The position numbers and the translations under genes were made by a program. 64,000 nucleotides of DNA from Zygaena filipendulae (taxonomy: Eukaryota > Arthropoda > Insecta > Lepidoptera > Zygaenidae): assembly GCA_907165275.2 (NCBI GenBank), contig OU015673.1:2929001-2993000 (forward strand), given 5' to 3'. Each line of letters opens with the position of its first letter. The first letter of the stretch is position 1. The notes below the pieces were generated by a model that saw nothing but the letters and a program-made list of their open reading frames with translations, did not search any database and had not been told where the DNA came from. Positions 63,201 to 64,000 of this stretch are shown here, in pieces.

Positions 63201-63435
63201 TATTAGTTCTTCTGTAAAAAAGTGTATTTATTTGATTAGTGGTAGTTTTAAATTTAAGCAGTGAAAAAGTGCGTGTTGGACCGCGCATAGTAACTTTTAT
63301 TTTTTTTTAATAACTTGTTCGTTTGTATTTGCCCCAGGCTCGATAATACCGTGCCGCACCGCCATCATCGACCTGGGCCTGAACGACGTGGACCCCGGCC
63401 TGGTGCCGGACGGCGCCAAATGCGGCGATGACAAG
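15114..63435 (+). CDS. ADAM gene 2, 5' part (start codon to cysteine-rich domain)
   Basis: This is a secreted-pathway zinc metalloprotease of the ADAM9/12/19 (meltrin-like) class. Twelve exons join in frame to exactly 691 codons: 15114-15252, 53346-53440, 53744-53899, 54918-55050, 55404-55567, 56404-56577, 56974-57140, 58016-58318, 59763-59991, 61510-61763, 62572-62732 and 63338-63435. Domains in order: signal peptide (about 1-52), prodomain with an FTCGYRGG cysteine-switch candidate, furin-like SRHKR cleavage site (about 228-232), metalloprotease (from about 252) with HEMGHNFGMEHD at about 386-397 and a CIM Met-turn, disintegrin (about 455-560) and cysteine-rich domain. All catalytic residues are present, so it is probably active. 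The first intron is 38 kb. Exons from 58016 on are very GC-rich, unlike the earlier ones. The remaining 3' exons fall beyond the window. Confidence 0.94.
16136..16232 (-). mobile_element. Helitron-like, degenerate
   Basis: Starts CTCGCTGTTCCCTGCAG; the body has CTATGTTACTCAGGGATAAT. Confidence 0.5.
17550..17676. mobile_element. MITE, 127 bp
   Basis: GCCCGCTCCACATTCACGCG and its near inverse GTGTGAATGTGGAGCGGGC. The arms also share AGAATC/GATTCT, and internal CGCGAGAACGTGAATGTGGAG adds a third copy of the end. Confidence 0.75.
17765..17960 (-). mobile_element. Helitron-like subfamily H3
   Basis: ACCCGCGGTTTCATCCGCGT, GAATTCCCGCAGGAAC and then AACATCAGCTATCTGCCAGT; equivalent to 37172-37368 in the other orientation. 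Confidence 0.65.
18012..18676 (-). mobile_element. Helitron-like with four-fold internal tandem repeat
   Basis: CTAGCTGACCCCCGCGGTTG to ATTAGTATAGA. The body unit (GGGAATTACGGGATAAAAGT, ATCACTGTAGC, AGTAGATCCAGAGATTAC) is present four times at about 145-160-bp spacing. CACAAACTCA minirepeats follow the first, second and fourth units. Confidence 0.8.
18727..18956 (+). mobile_element. Helitron-like subfamily H2, full length
   Basis: A|TCTAATATATATAAATCACG, body GTTTGTCCGCGATGGACTCC, then hairpin ACCGCGGATGAAATCGCGG and ACAGCTAG|T. Nearly the same as 61238-61465. Confidence 0.85.
19335..19495 (-). mobile_element. Helitron-like H1 fragment
   Basis: Retains CCCTATGTCCTTTTCTGTAC and ATGATCAGTTGAGAAGTTAA. 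About 35 bases were inserted within 'CCCTGAC', which is duplicated on both sides. Confidence 0.55.
20573..20639. repeat. Perfect fold-back, 25-bp arms
   Basis: GTGCTTGGGTTTAAACCCGA plus TAAAA, a 17-base loop, then the exact inverse. No mismatches in 25 base pairs. Confidence 0.85.
22979..23129. mobile_element. MITE with GGGGCCGTATTTTTGAATCG ends
   Basis: The right end GATTCAAAAATACGGCCCC is the inverse of the left. Inner arms share ACACACGGAATAGCG / GCAATTCCGTGTGC. Confidence 0.75.
23130..23491. mobile_element. Probable hAT-type MITE rich in GCATCCGC
   Basis: The right end, inverted, reads CAGGGATATTGCGGTTACCG, a hAT-like start; the left end is decayed (GATGTTGCGAATATTCGC). Inside are many CATCCGCA/TGCGGATG units that can pair with each other. 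Confidence 0.5.
24700..24790 (+). mobile_element. Helitron-like 5' fragment
   Basis: TCCTACTAATATGGAGTAAA, then GTTTGGATGTTTGTCACTCA; no 3' end. Confidence 0.55.
25952..26129 (-). mobile_element. Helitron-like, minus copy of a head-to-head pair
   Basis: CTTGCTGTCCCGCGCGGTTT (CTAG mutated), body TACTCAGGGATAATGTAG. It meets 26130-26266 in opposite orientation without a spacer. Confidence 0.7.
26130..26266 (+). mobile_element. Helitron-like subfamily H3, plus copy of the pair
   Basis: TTTTGACGGGACTTTCACTG, then hairpin CGCGGTGAAACCGCGG and CACAGCTAG|T. Confidence 0.75.
27405..27476. repeat. Short inverted repeat
   Basis: ACGCCAAGTCT and AGACTTGGCG enclose an AT-rich 50-base loop; possibly a very short MITE. 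Confidence 0.5.
28045..28092 (+). mobile_element. LINE 3' tail
   Basis: GATGGCGAATAAAGATATGT followed by CTATGT repeats, the form of a LINE 3' end with a simple-repeat tail. No coding part remains. Confidence 0.45.
28990..29085 (+). mobile_element. Helitron-like 5' fragment
   Basis: TCCTTACTAA..., AATGTGACAGCGAGTTTGTT, GGCTGAACCGATCATCATGA; no 3' end. Confidence 0.5.
29130..29350 (-). mobile_element. tRNA-derived SINE
   Basis: The minus strand reads GTGGTTAGCGAACTTGCGTA, then GCGGGTTGGATGCCCGC, an A-box and a B-box-like element of a lepidopteran SINE. It is followed by the usual GGCAAACAGGTGTGTGAT. Confidence 0.6.
29872..29917. repeat. Perfect fold-back, 21-bp arms, 4-base loop
   Basis: TGGCGCTAGTAATTCATTTA then ATTA-centred loop and the exact inverse. 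Confidence 0.85.
30183..30360 (-). mobile_element. Helitron-like
   Basis: CAGCTGTTCCCACGGTAATT (CTAG lost); tail AACAAACAAACAAGAAATCA and TAATATTAGTAAGA. Confidence 0.6.
30965..31045 (+). mobile_element. LINE 3' tail
   Basis: TGTTGTGTCAAATAAAGCTT followed by TTTCAA repeats. Confidence 0.4.
31577..31853. mobile_element. MITE, 277 bp with about 70-bp inverted ends
   Basis: AGATAATCCTGAAATATATT is exactly inverted at the right. The arms continue through CAAAGGAGCATACAA (one mismatch) and CTAGTTTTCACA. Confidence 0.8.
32168..32320 (-). mobile_element. Helitron-like
   Basis: CTAGCTGTCCCTCGCCGTTT; the tail GAGTTTATCGCGAACAAACAG matches the 48670 and 50570 copies. Confidence 0.6.
32696..32935 (-). 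mobile_element. Helitron-like, divergent subtype
   Basis: CTAGCTGTCCCGCGCGGTTT; then a different body, CCCTTTAGGGGTAGAATTTT and TTTAGGCTGTGCGTTGATCC; ends TGTATAGA|T. Confidence 0.65.
33630..33787 (-). mobile_element. Helitron-like, degenerate
   Basis: GATCTCCTACGGTTTCTTTC, GAGATAAAAAGTACCTACC, then an AAACAAAC array and TATAATATTAGTATC. Confidence 0.55.
34830..34915 (+). mobile_element. Helitron-like 5' fragment
   Basis: TATTATAACGCGAATGTGAG and CACGCTTTCACGCCATAACT. Confidence 0.45.
35440..35639 (-). mobile_element. Helitron-like H1, full length and well preserved
   Basis: CTAGCTGTGCCCCGCGGTTT, hairpin CCGCGGTTTCACCCGCGG, body CTGTACCCCTAACAACATGC, end ATTAGTAGGA|T. Confidence 0.87.
35803..35918. 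mobile_element. Palindromic element, 116 bp
   Basis: TGTTATCCTAGGGGTGAAAG pairs with TCTTTCTCCCGAGGATAACA. The centre has GGCGCCCGAGCGTAGCGAGG and GCGCC, which can form an inner stem. Confidence 0.65.
36240..36359 (+). mobile_element. LINE 3' tail with TTGAT repeats
   Basis: GTGTGTGCAATAAAGTATAT followed by (TTGAT)n, a well-known form of a lepidopteran LINE 3' end. Confidence 0.6.
37172..37368 (+). mobile_element. Helitron-like subfamily H3
   Basis: GGAACGGCTGGACCGATTTT, CCGATAGCTGATGTTACAAG, then hairpin CGCGGGTGAAACCGCGGGG and CACAGCTAG|T. Confidence 0.78.
37999..38069 (-). mobile_element. Helitron-like 3' fragment
   Basis: CTAGTTGTGCCCCGCGGTTT to GGGATAAAAAGTA; well conserved but cut after 70 bases. 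Confidence 0.7.
39789..40095 (-). mobile_element. CRE-MITE copy 2
   Basis: Minus orientation. The TTAGTCCGTC end is at 39808, and TGACGTCA sites lie at 39905-39912 and 39948-39955. Confidence 0.75.
40249..40437. mobile_element. MITE with GCCCCCTTAGCC termini, copy 2
   Basis: CTGCCCCCTTAGCCAAGTTG at left; AACTTTGTTAAGGGGGC at right. Inner arms CTACAATCGTTGATGCATAG / CTATGCGTTAGCGATTGTAG. Confidence 0.7.
42270..42385 (-). mobile_element. Helitron-like H1 5' fragment
   Basis: TATACCCCTGACAACGTATA and GAGGCGTGAAAGTGTAACAA. Confidence 0.5.
42995..43044 (+). mobile_element. Helitron-like 3' relic
   Basis: TTTCGGGAATCCCTCAGGAA, then CTTGGCTAG; the hairpin is lost. Confidence 0.4.
44506..44545 (-). 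mobile_element. LINE/SINE 3' tail
   Basis: AGTCAAAGTCAAAGTCAAAT followed by CCTTTATTCAAATTGGGCCC, an inverted AATAAAGG...TTTGACTTTGAC tail. Confidence 0.55.
44624..44815 (-). mobile_element. Helitron-like H1
   Basis: TATAGCTGTGCCTCGCGGTT; hairpin CGCGGTTTTACCCGCGG; end ATTAGTAGGA|T. The final CTAG has become CTAT. Confidence 0.82.
44830..44950 (-). mobile_element. tRNA-derived SINE head
   Basis: The minus strand reads AGTGGTTAGCAAATCTGACA, then AAGTTCGATCCCCGCATCAG, with a good Pol III B-box (GTTCGATCC). The body GTGTTCACTTTGAGTCTGGG follows. Confidence 0.7.
45825..45926 (+). mobile_element. Helitron-like 3' fragment
   Basis: GGGTACAGAGAAGGGCATAG to GCGGTTAAAACCGCGG; CTAG replaced by CTAA. 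Confidence 0.65.
46196..46391 (-). mobile_element. Helitron-like, degenerate
   Basis: CTAGTTGATCCCCCAGGTTT; end TATAATATCAGTATA. Confidence 0.55.
46392..47079. other. Unassigned intronic segment
   Basis: AT-rich with a short GC patch (CTCGCCCGCGCCCGCGAGCT at about 46741) beside an ACACAC tract. I see no coding potential; it could be an old retroposed 3' UTR. Confidence 0.3.
47080..47290. mobile_element. Interspersed repeat fragment (TTCCGGCTCCATCAGATCAG)
   Basis: Contains GAGTTCTCATGCCCGTCTTC and CAGATCAGCTCCATGTCGTA. I recall this motif as a common lepidopteran retroelement 3' part; class uncertain. Confidence 0.4.
47703..47941 (-). mobile_element. Helitron-like with duplicated 3' region
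   Basis: CGGTTTCACCCGCGTTAACG, then a second partial start CAGTTTCACCGCCG before the H1 body; end TAATATTAGTAGGGAT. Confidence 0.65.
47950..48070 (-). mobile_element. Helitron-like, degenerate
   Basis: CTAGCTGTCCCTCGTTTTAC; body TATGTCACTCAGGAATACTG. Follows the previous copy after 8 bases. Confidence 0.55.
48670..48813 (+). mobile_element. Helitron-like
   Basis: GTCGCTTCCCGCTGTCTGTC, hairpin CCGCGGGTGAAACCGCGGG, GACAGCTAG|T. Confidence 0.75.
48995..49166 (+). mobile_element. Helitron-like H1
   Basis: AAAGTAACTCTGTCTGTCTG, CACGCCTTAACGACTCAACC, CGCGGGTGAAACCGCGAGG; terminal CTAG changed to CTATAG. Confidence 0.7.
49590..49704 (+). mobile_element. Helitron-like, degenerate 3' part
   Basis: GAACTGCTGAATCGATTCTA; GGAAAAACCACGGGGTAACA then CATAG. 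Confidence 0.45.
50070..50392 (+). mobile_element. CRE-MITE copy 3
   Basis: Outer ends ATGTTGACTA / TAGTCAACAT; TTAGTCCGTC inside. TGACGTCA sites at 50214-50221 and 50258-50265. Very similar to 54069-54390. Confidence 0.8.
50570..50747 (+). mobile_element. Helitron-like
   Basis: GAAGTCGCTTCCGCTGTCTG, AAACGGATTTTCATGTGGTT, hairpin CCGCGGGTGAAACCGCGGG, GACAGCTAG|T. Confidence 0.8.
51440..51570 (-). mobile_element. Probable LINE 3' fragment
   Basis: An AAAGAAAGAAAA tract, then GGAGTTTATTGGTCCCCACA, an inverted AATAAA-type tail. Low confidence. Confidence 0.35.
52039..52206 (+). mobile_element. Helitron-like H1, full length
   Basis: A|TCCTTACTAATATTATAAA, GTATGCATGTTGTCAGGGGT, hairpin CCGCGGGTGAAACCGCGG, CACAGCTAG|T. 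Confidence 0.87.
52275..52326. repeat. Perfect fold-back, 24-bp arms, 4-base loop
   Basis: GTTTGCCTGTCTGTTCACGC plus TAAT, loop CTCT, exact inverse. The arm resembles the 5' part of local Helitron-like copies, so it may be an inverted duplication of one. Confidence 0.85.
52369..52450 (-). mobile_element. Helitron-like 3' fragment
   Basis: GTAGCTGTACCCCGCGGATT, GAAATTTCAGGATTTCCTCG. Confidence 0.5.
53346..53440 (+). CDS. ADAM gene 2 exon 2: prodomain start
   Basis: Acceptor TGTTTTAG and donor GAG|GTATGT, phase 1 in and 0 out. The peptide contains IVQPIVHHGRTKREIS, typical of the start of insect ADAM prodomains. The previous coding exon is 38 kb upstream. Confidence 0.9.
53500..53680 (+). mobile_element. 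Helitron-like, degenerate, in gene 2 intron 2
   Basis: TCTATACTAATAGGTACTAT at the start, GATAAACTCAAAAACCACGA, GTGGTGAACTAG|T at the end. It ends about 60 bases before exon 53744. Confidence 0.6.
53744..53899 (+). CDS. ADAM gene 2 exon 3: prodomain (Pep_M12B-like)
   Basis: 52 codons in phase 0. The peptide VTVPVDGEEYVLELRLNDEL matches the reprolysin propeptide pattern of an extended beta-strand followed by 'xLxLxxN'. Acceptor ATTCCCAG, donor GAG|GTCAGT. Confidence 0.92.
53920..54025 (-). mobile_element. LINE 3' end fragment
   Basis: TTTATTTATTTAACAAATAATGCACACAAGGACA split here for length: TTTAACAAATAATGCACAC and AAGGAAGGGTCATGCTTATT match 14430-14560. Confidence 0.5.
54069..54390 (+). mobile_element. 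CRE-MITE copy 4
   Basis: Ends TGTGGACTACTTTTGACAAT and ATTAGTCCACATGCCCATT; TGACGTCA at 54211-54218 and 54256-54263. Confidence 0.8.
54490..54730 (+). mobile_element. SINE cluster with tRNA-like head
   Basis: ATCATCGTCCACTGCTGGTC and AAGCTAGGCCTCTCCCAAGG, common lepidopteran motifs. Then TGATAGCTCAGGTAGATTGG (A-box-like) and GTTGGTTCAAATCC (B-box). Confidence 0.6.
54918..55050 (+). CDS. ADAM gene 2 exon 4: prodomain
   Basis: Acceptor CTTTCCAG, donor GAAG|GTGACT. The peptide CQYSGSVRGKPGSWVAVSTC is the conserved 'CxYxGxVxG...SxxxxSTC' prodomain motif. It is followed by HGVRGVIYDGERLRYIEP. Confidence 0.94.
55404..55567 (+). CDS. ADAM gene 2 exon 5: prodomain end
   Basis: Acceptor GATTACAG, donor AGA|GTGAGT. 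The peptide includes HYLYDHRHL and FTCGYRGG; the single cysteine is the likely cysteine-switch ligand of the catalytic zinc. It ends in a charged stretch (LEKREIKKSRVSR) leading to the furin site formed across the splice junction. Confidence 0.93.
55885..56242 (+). mobile_element. Helitron-like H2 with extra 3' segment
   Basis: A|TCTAATATATATAAATCACG; three partial ends, GGGGAACAGCTACT, ATGAAATCGCGGGGGG and finally AACCGCGGGGAACAGCTAG|T, showing stepwise extension or read-through. It lies in the intron before the furin-site exon. Confidence 0.75.
56404..56577 (+). CDS. ADAM gene 2 exon 6: furin site and start of metalloprotease
   Basis: Begins HKRSPHED, giving RVSRHKR across the junction with exon 5, a proprotein-convertase-type site. 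Then comes RYVELVLVADHREF, the canonical first strand of the reprolysin fold. 58 codons, phase 0, donor GCT|GTAAGT. Confidence 0.95.
56974..57140 (+). CDS. ADAM gene 2 exon 7: metalloprotease core
   Basis: The peptide opens MYTPLNIFIALVGVVVWSER and ends RIPNDNAQLL, both diagnostic of the M12B catalytic domain. Acceptor ATTTTTAG, donor AAC|GTATGT in phase 2. Confidence 0.95.
57228..57380 (-). mobile_element. Divergent Helitron-like or related repeat
   Basis: CTAACTGTGCCCCACGGTTC then GAACCTTTGCGGACGCAGGC, AAAGTTTCATCACAATCGGA, CGCATAGAGGACAGACATTC. Confidence 0.45.
57498..57686 (-). mobile_element. Helitron-like H2, full length
   Basis: CTAGCTGTCCCCCGCGATTT; tail TCCATCGCGGACAAACAACG and TTTATATATATTAAGA. 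Confidence 0.83.
57690..57958 (-). mobile_element. Helitron-like H2, tandem with the previous copy
   Basis: Starts CTAGCTGTCCCCCGCGATAT three bases after the previous element. It contains a second internal GCTGTTCCCCGCATAATTCC; ends ATATTAAGA|T, 57 bases before the catalytic exon. Confidence 0.8.
58016..58318 (+). CDS. ADAM gene 2 exon 8: zinc-binding catalytic centre
   Basis: 101 codons, GC-rich. It contains GPMCTYEFSGAVSNNHS, the zinc motif HEMGHNFGMEHD with all three histidines and the catalytic glutamate, CECPDDKCIMSPSS with the Met-turn, and WSSCSLKSLALAFEKGMDYC closing the domain. Acceptor GTCCCAG, donor TACG|GTACGT. Confidence 0.97.
58354..58460 (+). mobile_element. Partial MITE of the GCCCCCTTAGCC family
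   Basis: CACAGCCAATTTAGTCGAGTTAACAGTCTATAATCG is represented here by its key blocks GCCAATTTAGTCGAGTTAAC and ATCGTCAACGCATAGAAAAC, which follow the order of 40249-40437. It starts about 35 bases after the exon 8 donor. Confidence 0.55.
58579..58795 (+). mobile_element. Helitron-like, full length
   Basis: CCCTACTAATATTATAGACG, a (GGAT)n array, AACACGTAGGGTACTTTTTA, hairpin CCGCGGGTGAAACCGCGGG, GTCAGCTAG|T. Confidence 0.83.
58990..59732 (+). mobile_element. 5'-truncated LINE with (ATT)n tail
   Basis: The open segment 59078-59635 encodes the C-terminal part of a non-LTR retrotransposon reverse-transcriptase ORF (NRFKYLGHWVTDSLSDDLDI, FRTYCQSFYTCGLW). It is followed by a short 3' UTR, AATAAAG and ATT repeats ending about 59732. 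It lies in the intron before gene 2 exon 9, only about 30 bases from the acceptor. The clade is not assigned. Confidence 0.8.
59078..59635 (+). pseudogene. LINE reverse-transcriptase C-terminal fragment
   Basis: About 185 codons without the polymerase core, so it is a 5'-truncated, non-autonomous copy. The open frame is intact over its length, suggesting a fairly recent insertion. It is not part of the ADAM coding sequence. Confidence 0.75.
59763..59991 (+). CDS. ADAM gene 2 exon 9: disintegrin with poly-Gly insert
   Basis: The acceptor follows a purine/TG-rich tract (GTGTGTGTGCGTGCACAG). The peptide starts NKPKKLYASPTCGNGFVEAG and continues EQCDCG. Between EQCDCG and the next conserved CEACC there are 12 consecutive Gly codons (59860-59895) plus AARAR, where relatives have only a few residues. 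It then resumes as DTCTLRDNATCATGQCC. Frame and cysteines are kept, so this is an insert, not a break. Donor ACG|GTTAAT; a MITE starts about 14 bases into the intron. Confidence 0.93.
60006..60240. mobile_element. 235-bp MITE, copy 2
   Basis: GGACACAGATAAGCAATAAC and inverted TATTGCTTATCTATGTCC; flanked by ATT (60003-60005 and 60241-60243). It begins 14 bases after the exon 9 donor. Confidence 0.82.
60340..60488 (+). mobile_element. SINE 3' half with poly(A)
   Basis: GGTCGGCAACGCACCTGCAT, GGGCGGCGGTAATCACTTAC, CATCAGGTG and a terminal A run; a very common lepidopteran retroposon end. Confidence 0.7.
60540..60790. mobile_element. Palindromic MITE with two TGACGTCA sites
   Basis: Left arm TGACGTCACTCGGTTAGTAT...GTGTGTTCCGATATACACTG and right arm, inverted, TGACGTCACTCTGTTAGTAA...GTGTGTTTCGAAATGC. 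Both arms end GCGAGCACTG. Confidence 0.65.
60970..61036 (+). mobile_element. Helitron-like 3' relic
   Basis: TTTGTCCCGGAATTTCCGCG, GCGAAATTACC, AACAGCTATT. Confidence 0.45.
61080..61200 (+). mobile_element. Helitron-like H1 5' part
   Basis: GGTAACGCTGTCTGTCTTTT, CTCAACCGATCATGATGCTC, TTTGTCAGGGGTACAGAAAA. Confidence 0.6.
61238..61465 (-). mobile_element. Helitron-like H2, full length
   Basis: CTAGCTGTCCCCCGCGATTT to TATATATATTAGA|T. It ends 44 bases before exon 10, next to the TG repeat. Confidence 0.85.
61493..61508 (+). promoter_or_regulatory. TG-repeat tract at a splice acceptor
   Basis: About 12 TG units run directly into the TAG acceptor of exon 10 (exon starts 61510). They replace the usual pyrimidine tract. 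Confidence 0.7.
61510..61763 (+). CDS. ADAM gene 2 exon 10: disintegrin end and cysteine-rich start
   Basis: Very GC-rich. The peptide contains [19 protein letters not shown] (no RGD at the loop), GAYCAGGACRSHTDQCRLLWG and RCYALNTKGD. It covers in one exon what gene 1 splits over 1177-1323 and 1570-1685, so an intron was gained or lost between the paralogues. The acceptor AG is preceded by about 12 uninterrupted TG units instead of a pyrimidine tract. Donor ACAT|GTGAGT. Confidence 0.94.
62085..62196 (+). mobile_element. Helitron-like, degenerate
   Basis: TGCTTTCACGCTTAATTACT, CTCAGGAACTCCGTGAAATT, GGAATAGCTATT. Confidence 0.5.
62279..62540 (+). mobile_element. CRE-MITE copy 5
   Basis: TTAGTCCATC end; TGACGTCA at 62416-62423 and 62464-62471; the right arm is partly deleted. 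It lies about 30 bases before exon 62572. Confidence 0.75.
62572..62732 (+). CDS. ADAM gene 2 exon 11: cysteine-rich domain middle
   Basis: Acceptor CACGCCAG, donor CAAG|GTGAGC. The peptide has INGNCGYSRVRSSFEPC, then ARCGLLQC and RLEFGMES. It aligns with gene 1 exon 2625-2776 and is 9 bases longer. Confidence 0.93.
62981..63130. mobile_element. 235-bp MITE family, copy 3 (left half)
   Basis: GGACGCCGACAAGCAAAAAC, ATGTTAACCCACAAAATTCA and GTGTTTGCCTTATTACACTT match the other copies. The right end is not recognisable. Confidence 0.65.
63338..63435 (+). CDS. ADAM gene 2 exon 12: DGAKCGDDK segment
   Basis: Acceptor TGCCCCAG, donor AAG|GTACCT; 98 bases, phase 1 in and 0 out, exactly matching gene 1 exon 2908-3005. 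The peptide ends NDVDPGLVPDGAKCGDDK. The next expected exon (KxC and EGF start) is past the window. Confidence 0.93.
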
Positions 63436-63479
63436 GTACCTACCTGCGCGGCGACCACGAAAATAAACATAGTCAATGG

Positions 63480-63705
63480 GCTAGATGACTAATTTTTTCA
63501 TTTTTGGTCAGTCTTATAGACTTATAGATTATAGAATAATAAAAAATATTGGACAAGTATGTTTTTTTTTAAATTAGGTAATCAAAACATAACGGTGATA
63601 CATTGAGTCGAAATTTCACGGGACGTCACGTCTAATTTAGTTAATATGACATCACGAACCCCCGCTCCTAGCAAAAAATATAATAAGTGTCTATTTTTTG
63701 GGACA
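63480..63705 (-). mobile_element. CRE-MITE copy 6, decayed
   Basis: CAATGGGCTAGATGACTAAT, AAAAAATATTGGACAAGTAT. The two sites have become GGACGTCA and TGACATCA. Confidence 0.65.
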
Positions 63706-63767
63706 GATAGTGTAATAGGTAATAAAGTTACAAATATTAATAATAATAATAGGTAATAAAATTACAA

Positions 63768-63953
63768 ATGCAAAAGTAACTCTATCTTTCGGTCTGTCTA
63801 TCTGTGACGCTTTCACGCCTTAACGGCTCAACCGATCATCATGAAATTTTGCATACACATTGTCAGGGGTACAGAGAAGGACATAGGGTATTTTTGTCAC
63901 GGAATTCCCGCTGGAATTCCAAAATTAACGGGATATAACTGCGGGAAACAGAT
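63768..63953 (+). mobile_element. Helitron-like H1, 3' end mutated
   Basis: AAAGTAACTCTATCTTTCGG, TTGTCAGGGGTACAGAGAAG, AATTAACGGGATATAACTGC then GGGAAACAGATAAT. Confidence 0.65.
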
Positions 63954-64000
63954 AATAATACATATATGTATTGATAAAGTTAATTTAAAACTGCATAATG

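Overview
The window is eukaryotic and AT-rich, dominated by introns and transposable elements. Several things point to a moth or butterfly (Lepidoptera). There are dozens of short 'CTAG'-ended Helitron-like elements with a GC-rich terminal hairpin (Lep1 type), lepidopteran-style tRNA-derived SINEs, LINE 3' tails, many palindromic MITEs, and short exons with clean GT-AG junctions. I found no rRNA, tRNA, CRISPR or prokaryotic operon features.

Two ADAM (disintegrin and metalloprotease) genes lie in tandem on the + strand. ADAM gene 1 (1177-5631) is the 3' half of a gene that starts upstream of the window. Its seven exons encode the end of the disintegrin domain, the cysteine-rich domain, an EGF-like module, one transmembrane helix and a very short cytoplasmic tail. 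ADAM gene 2 (15114-63435) begins in the window with a signal-peptide exon. A 38-kb first intron follows, then eleven exons for the prodomain, a furin-like site, an intact zinc-metalloprotease (HEMGHNFGMEHD), a disintegrin domain with a 12-glycine insert and most of the cysteine-rich domain. Its EGF, transmembrane and tail exons should lie beyond 64000. The two genes share a phase-matched 98-bp exon and aligned domain architecture, so they look like tandem paralogues. The downstream exons of gene 2 are very GC-rich, whereas those of gene 1 are not.

Between the two genes sits a 6.75-kb PIF/Harbinger DNA transposon (6422-13173). It carries both expected convergent genes: a Myb/SANT-like protein on + and a DDE transposase on -. 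In each gene an exon has been duplicated in tandem, and in each gene one splice junction leaves the frame by one base, so this copy is probably degenerate. It is itself riddled with younger Helitrons and MITEs.

The rest is intronic and intergenic repeat. It contains about 50 Helitron-like copies in at least three subfamilies (one with a four-fold internal tandem array), six copies of a MITE whose centre carries paired TGACGTCA palindromes, three copies of a 235-bp MITE, several perfect fold-backs, SINE and LINE fragments, and a truncated LINE reverse-transcriptase ORF about 30 bp upstream of the gene 2 disintegrin exon. I do not see a novel multi-gene system. The most useful leads are the tandem ADAM pair, the poly-Gly disintegrin, the TG-repeat splice acceptor, the CRE-carrying MITE and the exon-duplicated Harbinger.
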